DNA from: Trissonchulus latispiculum
Taxonomy: Eukaryota > Nematoda > Enoplea > Enoplida > Ironidae
Assembly (NCBI GenBank): GCA_030248195.1
Contig: JASAND010020523.1
Coordinates: forward strand, 1 to 64,000
Direction of reading: 5' to 3'
Length of the DNA: 64,000 nt
A model generated the notes under the pieces. That model ran no database searches. It saw only the letters and a program-made list of their open reading frames with translations, and was not told the DNA's origin. This document shows, in pieces, positions 21,378 to 31,482 of this stretch. A program made the translations under genes and the position numbers. Every line of letters starts with the position of its first letter. Within the stretch, counting starts at the first letter, position 1.

Positions 21378-21775
21378 TATAGGTACCTGGGGGGGGGGGG
21401 TTGGGGATGGGCACCCCTCCCCCCAAATGAAAAAGTGCCGAGACCCCACCCTCGAATTTTCGGAGGCAGACCCCACCCCCGTCCCCAAATGGCCAAATCC
21501 CAGACCCCACCAACCCAAATTAGCCAAACCCCACCCTCAAAATTTTGTAAATTTTGCCTCAATATTAGTAAAAATTCAAAATTTTTCGGAAAAATTAGAA
21601 ATTTTTGCAAAAAAATCCGAGCAAAAATGAAGAAATATTGTTGATTTTTAGTTGGAAATAACGCTTTTTTAGTAAATTTGCGAATTTTTCCCCAAATTCG
21701 ATTTTTCCGAACCCCACCCCCCTCACCACAAAACGGCTGACCCCACCCCCAAAGTTTTCTCAAGGTACACCTATG
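21378..21775. mobile_element. 398-bp non-autonomous element nested in the 3.1-kb element
   Basis: Flanked by ATGGTAAT at 21370-21377 and 21776-21783. The ends are TATAGGTACCTGGGGG and, read inward from the right, CATAGGTGTACCTTGAG. The GGGGTGGGG blocks and AT-rich middle resemble the element at 2792-3228, which also has an 8-bp duplication, so both may belong to one hAT-like family. Confidence 0.75.
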
Positions 21776-22311
21776 ATGGTAATGTCAAAAATTCTGGGGG
21801 GAGTGAGTAAAACTGTTCAAAAATTTTGAGGGGGATACCCCCCCAAAGGAAACTATGCTGAAAACAGAGTTTTTTTGGTATTTGGAGCATTGGATAACTC
21901 CAACCCCCCCCCCCCTCCCCGGTAGTTTTCTCTGCATGTAGGCTGAATTCACCATGTTCCAGCCCCCCCCCTCCGCCCCAACGGATGCATATATTTAAAG
22001 CATAGGTCACGTGTGATTACCGCCAGAGCCAATGTAGGGAGCTGAATGTTCGTTTCCAGTCAACATACTTTCTCGTAACTTTCTTAGAAAGGCCGTTGGC
22101 TTACCGACATAAATTCTGAGAAAGTCTGCTAATAGCCAGCAGACATTCTAGAAAAGGTAGCCAGTTTATCAACTAGATTCTTTTTTAAAAATGTGAATTT
22201 CAGTAGAATTTAAACCAACATTCTTAGAATGTCAGTCAGTAGTTGACATAAATTCTGCTTAAATTCTGAGAATGTCGTTAACGGCCGTTAACGAAACATT
22301 TGAAAGACGCA

Positions 22312-22580
22312 TTACGAAGAATTTTTGAAACTGTTAAAATCTGTGTTTACCAAACCACAGCGTTCGTTGCCGGATTTCGGCATTTGCACACCGAAAGCAG
22401 CTTCCCAATGAATCTGTACGTCATTATATTTCCGAATTGCAGGCGATGGCCCTCGACCTTTGGGATACGCAGGAGGAGCGGGAACAAGAATGTGTTCAGC
22501 AGCTTTTTGCGGGGGTCCATGACAAATTTGCTTCGGCTTTATGTTCACTTTTTTGCATGAACGCCCCACTATGCAAGACG
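22312..22580 (+). pseudogene. Gag core, second part
   Basis: Continues the capsid after the insertion: YEEFLKLLKSVFTKPQRSLP. After a one-base shift near 22408 it reads ESVRHYISELQAMALDLWD and EQECVQQLFAGVHDKFASAL. Helix-rich sequence with a V-x-x-Y-I motif and an F-x-x-G-V/L motif is typical of Gypsy-type Gag. It ends at a stop near 22594. Confidence 0.7.
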
Positions 22581-22581
22581 T

Positions 22582-22815
22582 TTGTCGAGTTATAGACCCC
22601 TTAGAATCCCGGGAGGCACGGGCTCGGCTCCGGAGGGTGACACCATTTCTTATGATTTGCCAATTTATTATGTCGAAGAAGGGGGCAACCCTCCTCTATC
22701 AAATTTAGAAGCAGCAGCTTCCCGTTTAATGTTCCGGGAAATGAAACACTGGTGTGAACTGCATATTCAAGAAGCCTTGAGTAAGTGGGACCAAGAAAAA
22801 AAGAAAAAGTTGTAA
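22582..22815 (+). pseudogene. Gag downstream segment
   Basis: A 77-codon open frame with TISYDLPIYYVEEGG, ASRLMFREMKHWCELH and a Lys-rich end. No CCHC knuckle is seen. It lies between the capsid part and the Pro-rich ORF of the same element, so it is probably Gag in another frame. A possible start is the ATG at 22582, but I do not trust it. Confidence 0.4.
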
Positions 22816-22957
22816 GACTGTTGTAAGAAAAAGTTGTAAGTTGTAACTGTAAGACGCGGTCACCCACCGGAAAAATGTTGGGATCGTTATCCGTCCAAGG
22901 CTCCCCCGGGGCTATAAAAACCGTCCTTCCCCGGAAAGAGTTGATCACGTAACTTAC

Positions 22958-24100
22958 ATGTCAAATACGTACCCTGTTCAGTATGCAGGACCTTCTCCCT
23001 ACCAGCAACCATTTCACCCCATAAATTATGCCCCGGTTCCTCTCTCGTCACAGTACGGACTCCCACCTACCAACTCGCCCCCAGTTCAATTTTCTGCTCC
23101 TGCTCCGGCCCTCCTACCCCCATCAAACTTGGGAAATCCCGGTCGCTATGTTGGCGCGCAAAATTCTCAGCCAACGGCAATTTCAGCCCCGGCCAGTACA
23201 ACTCCGGCCCCATACCAACGTACAGTATATATGCAAAACGCAGGTGTTCCGGAACTTTCTCAAAATTTTGTACGAGCCTCGGATTCGGGGGTTTCAGCTC
23301 CGGCTGCACCTCCTTCTACTGGGAGGGCACCTCCGCATTCACATGGGGTTACTGCGGAGCAGGCTAATCAAATTTTGAGCCAGTTTCAAATTGGGATGGT
23401 TTCTGATCCGCTTGGTGGCGAAGCTTCTCCAGGGGGGAATTGCCCCTCTGAGCCTGACCACTACCCGTCCGATTCAGTCGATTCATCAAATATTCCACAT
23501 TTTGATTATACTTTCACGGAGTTCCCGCTGTCGAATGTTTTTTCAAAAATGGTTCAAAACTTTACTACCTTGCGGGCCATTCACAAAGATACTTTTAACT
23601 TTATGCAAGAATATGATCAGGCCCTGTCAAACCAAATGCAAGAAATGGCGTCTTTATTGCAACGTTTATGTTCAAATCAGTCGGAATTCGACTCAGTCAT
23701 ACTTGATAAAAGACAGCGTCCTCCCTCATGGACCGTGGAGTTTTCTCCCATGCTCGGGGGTGCGACTGCTCCTTGCTGCTACCGACCCGAAACTATTTCT
23801 GTAGGGACAGAAACTGAAGAACCTGTCAGTCCAACGGCACTACAGGAGCCAGAAAAACCCCAAATGGGAGATCCAACATCAGATGCAGTAACTCCGGGAA
23901 GGTCCACCGGAATTGAATCCGAGCAGCAAGTATTGGCGGCAACAGACAATATGCCAGCCATACTCGCCACCTCCGGGGGGACCAAAATTTTGGCTATTAT
24001 CGACTCTGGGGCATGTATATCTATTGTCAGTCCCCGGACAGTTAAGAGAATATTGAAGGGGGGCGCCAATTTCATAAACCGGATCCTATCACCGCAGTGA
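22958..24100 (+). pseudogene. Pro-rich Gag tail with DSGA aspartic protease
   Basis: A 380-codon ORF beginning MSNTYPVQYAGPSPYQQ. The first 190 residues are rich in Pro, Ala, Ser and Tyr and look disordered. A helical part follows (FSKMVQNFTTLRAIHKDTF), then an acidic spacer. ILAIIDSGACISIVSPRTV near residue 348 is a retropepsin active site. The protein leaves this frame at a run of six G at 24058-24063 and continues in the next one. Either an indel or frameshifting at the G run could explain this. No zinc knuckle is found, unlike most Gag proteins with a protease next to them. Confidence 0.8.
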
Positions 24101-24456
24101 CATCTAACAACGCGCCTTTAAAAATTTCTGCTAAAGTTTTCGTCATCTTTACGGTGGCGCGTAAAGAATATGGGTGGTCTTTTCATATGGCTCCTGACTT
24201 TTCTCGTGAGATGCTCATAGGGACTGATTTCATGAAACGTTTTCACTGGGATTTGTTATTTTCTACGAATGAGGTGAATATGCAAGGAATACGTCACCCA
24301 TCATTGTCATCAGCCGAAATTTACTCGGAATTTGTTGCAAATTGGTGTGACGATGCGCCTGCGGTGATGTGTGTAAATCTGGGACACCCCCGCCCTCGGA
24401 GGTTTTGGCTCCGGCCCCCTCCTCCCCTGCTGCCCGGGGCCCGACCTGCTTTTTGA
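24065..24456 (+). pseudogene. Protease C-terminal half
   Basis: Reads PLKISAKVFVIFTVARKEYG, APDFSREMLIGTDFMKRF and FSTNEVNMQGI: the flap side and the conserved LIGTDF motif of retropepsins. It completes the protease begun at about 24000. After residue 100 the frame enters Pro/Arg-rich sequence and stops. No RT follows in any frame that I can recognise. Confidence 0.75.
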
Positions 24457-27400
24457 ACCCGTATATACCTGTAGAAAAATGCAGGATGACTCCAAAATCG
24501 TGTTTCAACGCAGTATATTTAGACCATCTGCAGTAAACCACTCATTTCTGCCAACCTGCCCTGCCCCAAGTAAATTTTCAAAAGAGGGGGTAAACCCAGA
24601 GTCGTTATTCCGCATGATTAGTATGTTGTTTGCTAAGCCCGGTTAATTTGCTGAAAATTAACTTTTGTATTTCCACCAAAAATTATTTTCTAAACTTGTC
24701 TACTTTATTTTTCGTTTGAATCAAATACATACGATTTATATTTCAGTTCGATTTAAATTTTTTTTGAATTTTATACATTTCCAGAGCTTTCATATTTTGT
24801 CTTTCATACTTCCAGTACTATTGCTTGTTTCAGTTAGTTTTAACAAACACTAATTTTCACTTTCACTTTGTTTTTTCAGGTCAGCACTATAATTGTTTTA
24901 CGTTTTGTTTTGTAGCTTTTACGCACGGCTAACCGGTCACGATTTGCCTTTCCCTCCACACTTGCACTTGTTTTACTTACAAGCTAAGGTAAATTTTTCC
25001 CGCCATTGATTTGGATGATTACAGCGAGTAACAATTGGCGGTGCACATTGGACGATTTTCCGGAGTGAATCAGTGCATGGAATCAAACCAGGATCAACTT
25101 ACGTTTTCGATAGGATTGGTAAGAATCTTTTGGATTCGCTACTGGGGTGCACTGGGCTGGCTGCAGACGGCCTGACGCGTTTTCGTTTCGGAGAAGGGTT
25201 AAAATTTGATTCTTTCACTATCTAATTTTCATTCTTTGTTCGCAGAACTGGGTGGGTTTGAAAAAAAACTGACAACTAATTCTGACGTTTGTTTTCCTAG
25301 AAAGGCTCCCTTGGACCAGCTATGGCGCCAAGGTCGGTTCAGGGCCAAATCTATTTCCAATCTCAAATTGAATGTGAAAATTTCTATGAAAATTCTACAG
25401 AGGACGCGGGGGAACACGTAGTGTATATTGTCATTAATTTTCGGTTTTAACATACGTGCATGAATTTGGTTTTGAGACCCGGATGCCTTTCGTAGTACCT
25501 TCATGTGTATCTTCTTTTTGCATCGTCTTTTTGTATTTGCGTTCTTTTTAAAGTTTGCTCTTTAAAACGAATTTTTGTCACAAATGTTTCCAAAATGTTA
25601 TTGTTTACTTCATTTTTGGACTACCTAAGTCTCGTAAAGTCTACAGGAGTGTCTTTGGATTCTCCCGGACGGCATCCGTGGTCTCTTTCATATCCTTGTC
25701 CGCTACATGGTCCGTCTAGATTCGTAGTGTTTTATACGTTCAACTTATAACTTATAAAGTTTAACTAACTCTGTTTTTAAATCAGTTACCAATTCTTAAC
25801 CTAAAATTTCGCTAACTTTGTGACTAATTATTTTTGTTTTGTGTTTTAGGTTCCTATTCCCTTGGGTTGCCGTTACGGGTCCAGGTCCGGATATATGGTA
25901 TTTGTGTACTATGTTTGCACTGTATTGAATGTGGGGTAGGGTTCGTGATCTCTTATGCTTGTTGGAAAACTCTTGGCTTCGCCAAAAATGATTTTTGCTT
26001 TGTTTGGAAAAAATTCTGTTTTAAAAGCAAGTGTGACTCTAGTCGGAATGATGAGCCGGGCCCTTTCGGTACTGGGGGGTAAATGGCGTATTTAGCTTCT
26101 AAAACCGGGTTGAAGTTCGCACAGACAGTCTTCTGCTGATCAGTTGGAGGCTCCGCTATTCCACGCGGTGGGGCCAAGGATCCCTCGTCTTGTACACCAG
26201 GAGACCCAATTTTGAAGACGCAACTAAGAGTCCACGGTAAATTCTAATCTCAAAACGTGGAGTGCTCCGAGAAAAGCTGATTGGAGAAAATTTTATGTCC
26301 CACAGTTGGAAGCTCTTCTTTTCATTGTTGCAGAAATTAGTTGTTTTGGACCTCTGGCAACGGCTCATCATGTACGCGATGCGGGTCGTACGTATGTCCT
26401 TGGCCCGTACTGGCAGGGGGTGCTTGCTCGTTTTCGTCTATTAACCTGTTAGGTGTGGTTTTCGGGGAATAAAGATGTCTAACTACTCGAGTACCCTGGA
26501 CCATCTTCTTTTTCATGTAATTTTTTGATTTTTCTAAGGCCCTCTTGCTTTCTGTGTCCCTCTTTTTGCTACGACAAATCATTGCCTAAATTTTCTAACT
26601 TCTTGCGAATGTTTTCTTGGGTCTGCTGGAGGGTGCTCGAGGACTTGTTTTACCTCGTATTCTTTCAAATTCTTTTACCCTTTTTACATTTTTCCCTTCA
26701 CTTTTTCACACAAATTTAACGGTCATTTTACTTAGGCAATAGTACCGGGAGTATTCCACTGTACCGTACCCCGGCGGGTCCGTGGTTGCTCGCCGCCTGT
26801 GTCCTCCTTATGGGAGGACAAGGGTGGGCGGTCAACCCCGGACCGGCACCTTGGACTCCGTAGTTTTCCTTTCAATTATCTGATTTTTGCGCAGTCTACG
26901 GTCGCTGGTTGTCTGGATACTATTCGGGCAGCGGTTGCCGTAGGCTCGCGCCTATTTCTTCCTAAGTTAATCGGGCCTTTCTTTTGAGTTCTTGTAGGCT
27001 TACGTGCCTCATATTTTTGTCTATGTTGGCCTGTGTGCCTTATATTTTTCTCTTTACTCTAGGCCTTTGTGTCGTACGTTATTCTTATATTATGTGCTTT
27101 AAATAACACCATTTTCTTTTGTTAATGTAACATATTCCCCCTCCCTCCCCCCAGTCCCTTTTCTGCGGCGAGTTCCCTTTTCTGATTCTACGAATGTTGT
27201 GTAAACTGTATATTCCCTTGGTTGTGACGGTTGGCCCGGGTGATTTTGTGGTTTGTGTGCCTGGAGTTGGCGGTTGGCCCGGTTGCTTCTGAGGCGTGTG
27301 GGCCTGGTTTTTGTCTGTTGGCCGGTGATACGATTCAGTGATCTTGAGCGGCTTGCGCCGTGGGGCGCCCGCTCCCCTCCCGGAGGTCTGTTTCGATGTT

Positions 27401-28104
27401 GGCTTGTGGGGTCTCCCCCTACGGTACTGGTTCTCGGCAGCCTCCCTGGCCTGGAATATCTGTGAACTTTTAATTATATCAGTCAGTGTTGTGCTTTCTT
27501 GTTGTATATCCGTTTGTCCACTTCTCTCGTCCGCCTCCCCTCCCCCTTTCCCATTTTCTCTCTAACTGTGTTGTGCCCTTTTTCATTCCATGTCTGTTTT
27601 ATTTTTGCCTGATAGCTTTAATGTGGTAGGGGGAATCTTTTGGGCTATCTTTTGTGGGGTTTTTCGTTTGCAAATAATTTATTAAATTTATATTTTAAAA
27701 ATGTATCACATTCTCTTCCGAGATTCCTTTTTCTTTTGGTGCCCTCTAGTTTGGCTCGGCCGTCCTATAACTATGCCGTACGTTATTTTTGTTTCTAACT
27801 GATGTTGTTTTTTATTTAATGTATCGCGGGTTTATTCTCCACATAATTTTGTACTGCCATTGTTTTGCCTTCCATTTTGCCATTTTTGGTGCAGCTAAAA
27901 TTTCATATGCTATATTTGTACAGCTTTATTTTGTCGGCATTTATTCAGATTCGTATAATATGTCTACTCCGGTGGAGGCTCTCCCGGAGTCTTCACAATC
28001 TATTGTTGCTATATGGTTGACTTGTCCGGAGCACTGTGTAAATTGTATGAAATCTTTCCCGGAGTTCTATAAAACCATGTAAAACCTTTCTCGGAGGAGT
28101 TTTC
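24457..28104 (+). other. Decayed 3' internal region of the LTR element, pol not recognisable
   Basis: T-rich sequence with scattered short ORFs. ORF 25322-25450 encodes 42 residues (MAPRSVQGQIYFQSQIE). ORF 27960-28082 encodes 40 residues (MSTPVEALPESSQ). Around 26254-26450 an open frame reads KTWSAPRKADWRKFYVPQLE, which resembles the RNase H pattern with a Tyr-x-x-x-x-x-Glu-Ala-Leu motif; this is weak. Several stretches end in polypyrimidine plus cag, as introns do. No RT or integrase box is seen. Confidence 0.45.
26793..26831 (+). ncRNA. Conserved hairpin of the LTR family
   Basis: CCGCC pairs with GGCGG at the base, and TGTCCTCC pairs with GGAGGACA above it. The equivalent place in the nested minus-strand array keeps the flanks (CGCCGCCTG and GGTGGGCGGTCAACCCCGG) but has a different stem, CTTCCCC against GGGGAGG. 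Confidence 0.5.
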
Positions 28105-28674
28105 TTTAGAAATTCTCAGTAAATAATCTGATTGCAGTAAAGGTTAAAGGTTCGTAGAGGTTGAGTGTGTAATATGTCTGACTTCCCTACTTAATCGCTA
28201 ACCTACTAAAGATAAGACGACACAGCCCTAATTTTACACGAGTTTACTGATTTCGATACATAAATACGAAATTATTCAAAATTCACGAATACAAAATGTT
28301 CACAAAATTTAAGACATTTTCTTAAACAAAAATGCAGCACAAAATTGGAGCAAGCACCAATGAAAATAAAAAATACAACAAAAAGGGGAAAAACCCTCTA
28401 GCCAAAAAGGAAACCCCCGAAAAGCCCCCAAATTCTTAAACCAAGACAAACCTGAACTTGGAACTTGACCCGAGAAGCAGAAAAGGCGTCAAAAACCCGC
28501 CTACTTGAAAGACTCCCAGATTAAGACTGACTAGATGCGCGCTCAAATCTGGAAGAATGAAAAATTAGCTAGTCCTGCCTTGGACTTTACACACAAGTGT
28601 AATTTAGTTTGATTTGCATAAAGTTAGCACTCACTTTTGAATATTTTAGGGTAAAATCAAGGAAATATTCTACA
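28105..28674 (-). repeat. LTR 1 of the array (3'-most in sense orientation)
   Basis: In sense orientation it begins TGTAGAATATTTCC. At its other end the expected terminal TTCGACA is missing, and it abuts GAGTTTTC, so a few bases have been lost. Otherwise it matches the other two copies nearly base for base. Confidence 0.9.
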
Positions 28675-30902
28675 GATTACCCCCTCTTTTGAAACGCGCG
28701 CCCTCGCCGCGGCCTCCAGGCACATAGGTTAGTAATAAAATTACGTTAGCCTACGTACCGTAGCTACTAGTATAGATAAAATGCGTTTTAGAAAAAATGG
28801 GAAAAATGATAAAAAGTTTTCGTATCCCTCGGGGACGTCTTCCCGGGGACACTGCTCGGGCCCCACACTTATACACATACTAGGGGATTCCGAGGCACGG
28901 GTAAAACTACGCCGGTACACAAAACATACCGGGGGTACATTCAACACAAATATACGGACTTTGCCGTTACATATAGACAAAAATAATGTGGGATTGAAAC
29001 CTTTCGGCCGCGACAAGGCGCACACGACAAAAGAAAGAATAATCTGAAGACATGAAATTATAATAATATGAACTGTAGAAATGATATAACATCGAAAGTG
29101 AGTGCCAACTAAAGCGCTCGAAAAGGAAAAAAATACAAGGGAAATTTGACATAAGAAAGTGTATATTTGGTTACGATAGGTGGAATAGAAATTCAAAAAT
29201 ATATATAACGCCAAGGATCATAGGGGGAAAACAGAGAGTCTCGGGGAAAGACGAATTTTCAGTGATCGAAAGAGCAAAATAAAGCGAAAAAGAGTATTTC
29301 GTCCTCAGGAAGGGTCTCTCCCTGAGCACCTGCCAACCCCAAAACATATACGTTGAGTATAGAATCTGTATAAATGCCAAAATTTAAAGCATAGACATAA
29401 AACAAATTGGCATAGCTGCTCAATAATGGACCTGGCAAAATAAGGCAAAGATAATGGCAGTAGAAACATAGAAAAACCATCGCCGCCAGCCTTCCAAACA
29501 CCAAACCAGGCCCGTCCAAACACCAGATGGAATCATAGGGGCCAACCCGTATCACATATGGGGAAATACAGTAACAATCAGACAAACAGTATAACAGGGG
29601 AACACTCGCCGTCAAGAGGGACAGGGGGGAGGGAAGGGGACGTTAAGTATAATACAGAACAAACAAATAAAGATAATATACGGCATGTATATATATGGGT
29701 AAGCATATAGGCATGATGCCTAACAGTGACAAACAAAAATAATTGGGCAAAAGCCCGCAATGCATATATATGAGGCCCGATTAATTTAGAGAATGTAGGC
29801 AGAAACCGACGGAACCGTTATTTCCCCTACGGGGGAAACGCAGGCACCGCAGGAGACGCCAAGTCATTGAAAACGGAAACTAATTCTCAAGAGTCAAAAA
29901 TGCCGGTCCGGGGTTGACCGCCCACCGTTACCTCCCCTACGGGGGAAGCGCAGGCGGCGAGCAATTTTGCAGAGCACCAGAAAAATTAAGATTACTGCTG
30001 GAGGTTTTCCCTACGGGGAAAATTTCTCCAGCAGTAAAATTGCGTCTGGTGCGAGGGGGGGGGGTAGGAGGGCGGACACCCCCCCCCCGAAAAATCATAG
30101 GTGAGGGAACTGAATTTTGGGGGAGTCGATTTTCCGAATTTTCTGGTTGAGAGAGATCTTGATTTTGGGGGTGGGGGAGTTCCCCCTGCAATTGATCAGA
30201 CTCAGAATTTGGGGGAGGCGACGAAATTATAACCTGGGGAGGTGCAGATTGGGGAAACTGTAAACTGAACTGGGGTGGATTATTTAAAAAATTCTGGGGG
30301 GGAATTTGATGAATTTTGGGGGAGAGTTTGAGAATTTTGAGGGGGGTTCTGGAAATTTTGGGGAGAATTCATAGGATTTTGGGGGAGGTTCTGAGAATTT
30401 TGGGGGGATTCTCCGAGTATTGGGGGAGGTTTTGCAAACTTTGGGGGGGATTTGGTCCCCCCAACACGTCCACTGAGGTACACCTAGGCACACCCAAAAC
30501 ATTGTTTAAACCCCCAACAGCCCCAGAAGTTTGGGGGAGGTGAGAAAAATTTTGGGGGAGATCGGAAGGATTCCGGGGGGAATTCTGGGAATTTTGGGAA
30601 AAATTTTGGAAATTTTGGGGGAGAGTCTGTCCCCCCACCTCCCCTACTGACAACCGTGTAGATACCCCAGCATTCCCCGAAATTTGGGGGGGAGTTGAAC
30701 CTCCCAAGTCAGTTCCCCCAAGTTTGTAGACCGGCGTTTTTGAGAAAATTGCTGATTCAAAAAACAAATCAGAAACAAGCAATCAGAAATTTCAGGTAAT
30801 TCAGAAAAAAGTCGGGTAGTGCCGTCGCGTAATTTTTTGAGGTAGCGAGTAAGTCGGGGGGAAGAATCAGACATATTTACTCAAAAGTTACGGTCGCCAG
30901 TT
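28675..30902 (-). other. Internal region 1 of the array
   Basis: Begins in sense orientation with the leader ORF at 30644-30874 (76 codons, MSDSSPRLTRYLKKL). A degenerate G-rich tandem tract follows (30280-30640; PQNF/PQNS-type codons). Then come three hairpins at 29821-30037. A hydrophobic ORF (28741-29214, 157 codons, LVFFSFSSALVGTH) is open but lacks any family resemblance and may be chance. No Gag core, protease or RT is present. Confidence 0.7.
29821..30037 (-). ncRNA. Three hairpins with a shared loop word, array unit 1
   Basis: On the plus strand these read TTTCCCC-TACG-GGGGAAA (29821-29838), CTCCCC-TACG-GGGGAAG (about 29932-29948) and TTACTGCTGGAG...CTCCAGCAGTAA (29992-30037) with an inner TTTTCCC-TACG-GGGAAAA. 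The second sits between CCGCC and GGCGG arms. They recur at 33222-33440 in unit 2. Confidence 0.6.
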
Positions 30903-31482
30903 TGTCGAATTTAGAAATTCTCAGTAAATAATCTGATTGCAGTAAAGGTTAAAGGTTCGTAGAGGTTGAGTGTGTAATATGTCTGACTTCCCTACTTAAT
31001 CGCTAACCTACTAAAGATAAGACGACACAGCCCTAATTTTACACGAGTTTACTGATTTCGATACATAAATACTGAAATTATTCATAAAATTCACGAATAC
31101 AAAATGTTCACAAAATTTAAGACATTTTCTTAAACAAAAATGCAGCACAAAATAGGAGCAAGCACCAATGAAAATAAAAAATACAACAAAAAGGGGAAAA
31201 ACCCTCTCGCCAAAAAGGAAACCCACGAAAAGCCCCCAAATTCTTAAACCAAGACAAACCTGAACTTGGAACTTGACCCGAGAAGCAGAAAAGGCGTCAA
31301 AAACCCGCCTACTTGAAAGACTCCCAGATTAAGACTGACTAGATGCGCGCTCAAATCTGGAAGAATGAAAAATTAGCTAGTCCTGCCTTGGACTTTACAC
31401 ACAAGTGTAATTTAGTTTGATTTGCATAAAGTTAGCACTCACTTTTGAATATTTTAGGGTAAAATCAAGGAAATATTCTACA
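30903..31482 (-). repeat. LTR 2 of the array, shared by both units
   Basis: Complete, about 580 bp, TGTAGAATATT to TTCGACA in sense orientation. It is followed by the primer site ACTGGCGACCG. Confidence 0.92.

Larger units (their letters stand above)
19191..22311. mobile_element. 3.1-kb non-autonomous DNA element in gag, Harbinger-like by its TTA duplication
   Basis: It splits the Gag codons VESY and EEFLKLL and is flanked by TTA at 19188-19190 and 22312-22314. The inverted ends are TGCGTCTTTCAAATGTTTCG followed by the palindrome GTTAACGGCCGTTAAC, over 44 bases in all. Inside each end lie several subterminal copies of ACATTCTGAGAAAGGTCGTT in both orientations (19260-19430 and 22060-22280). 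No transposase is present. It carries a 156-bp tandem repeat array, AT-rich tracts, C/G runs and another nested element. TTA duplications are typical of PIF/Harbinger, but the family is inferred from that alone. Confidence 0.8.

Noticed and set aside
24457..28104. A complete pol in the Gag-protease element
   Set aside because: I looked for RT and integrase boxes in the frames and found only a weak RNase H-like stretch near 26254; not enough to annotate.
28741..29214. 157-codon hydrophobic minus-strand ORF, repeated at 31596-32024
   Set aside because: Its conservation only reflects the recent duplication of the array. The sequence has no domain pattern, and the host element does not keep the frame.
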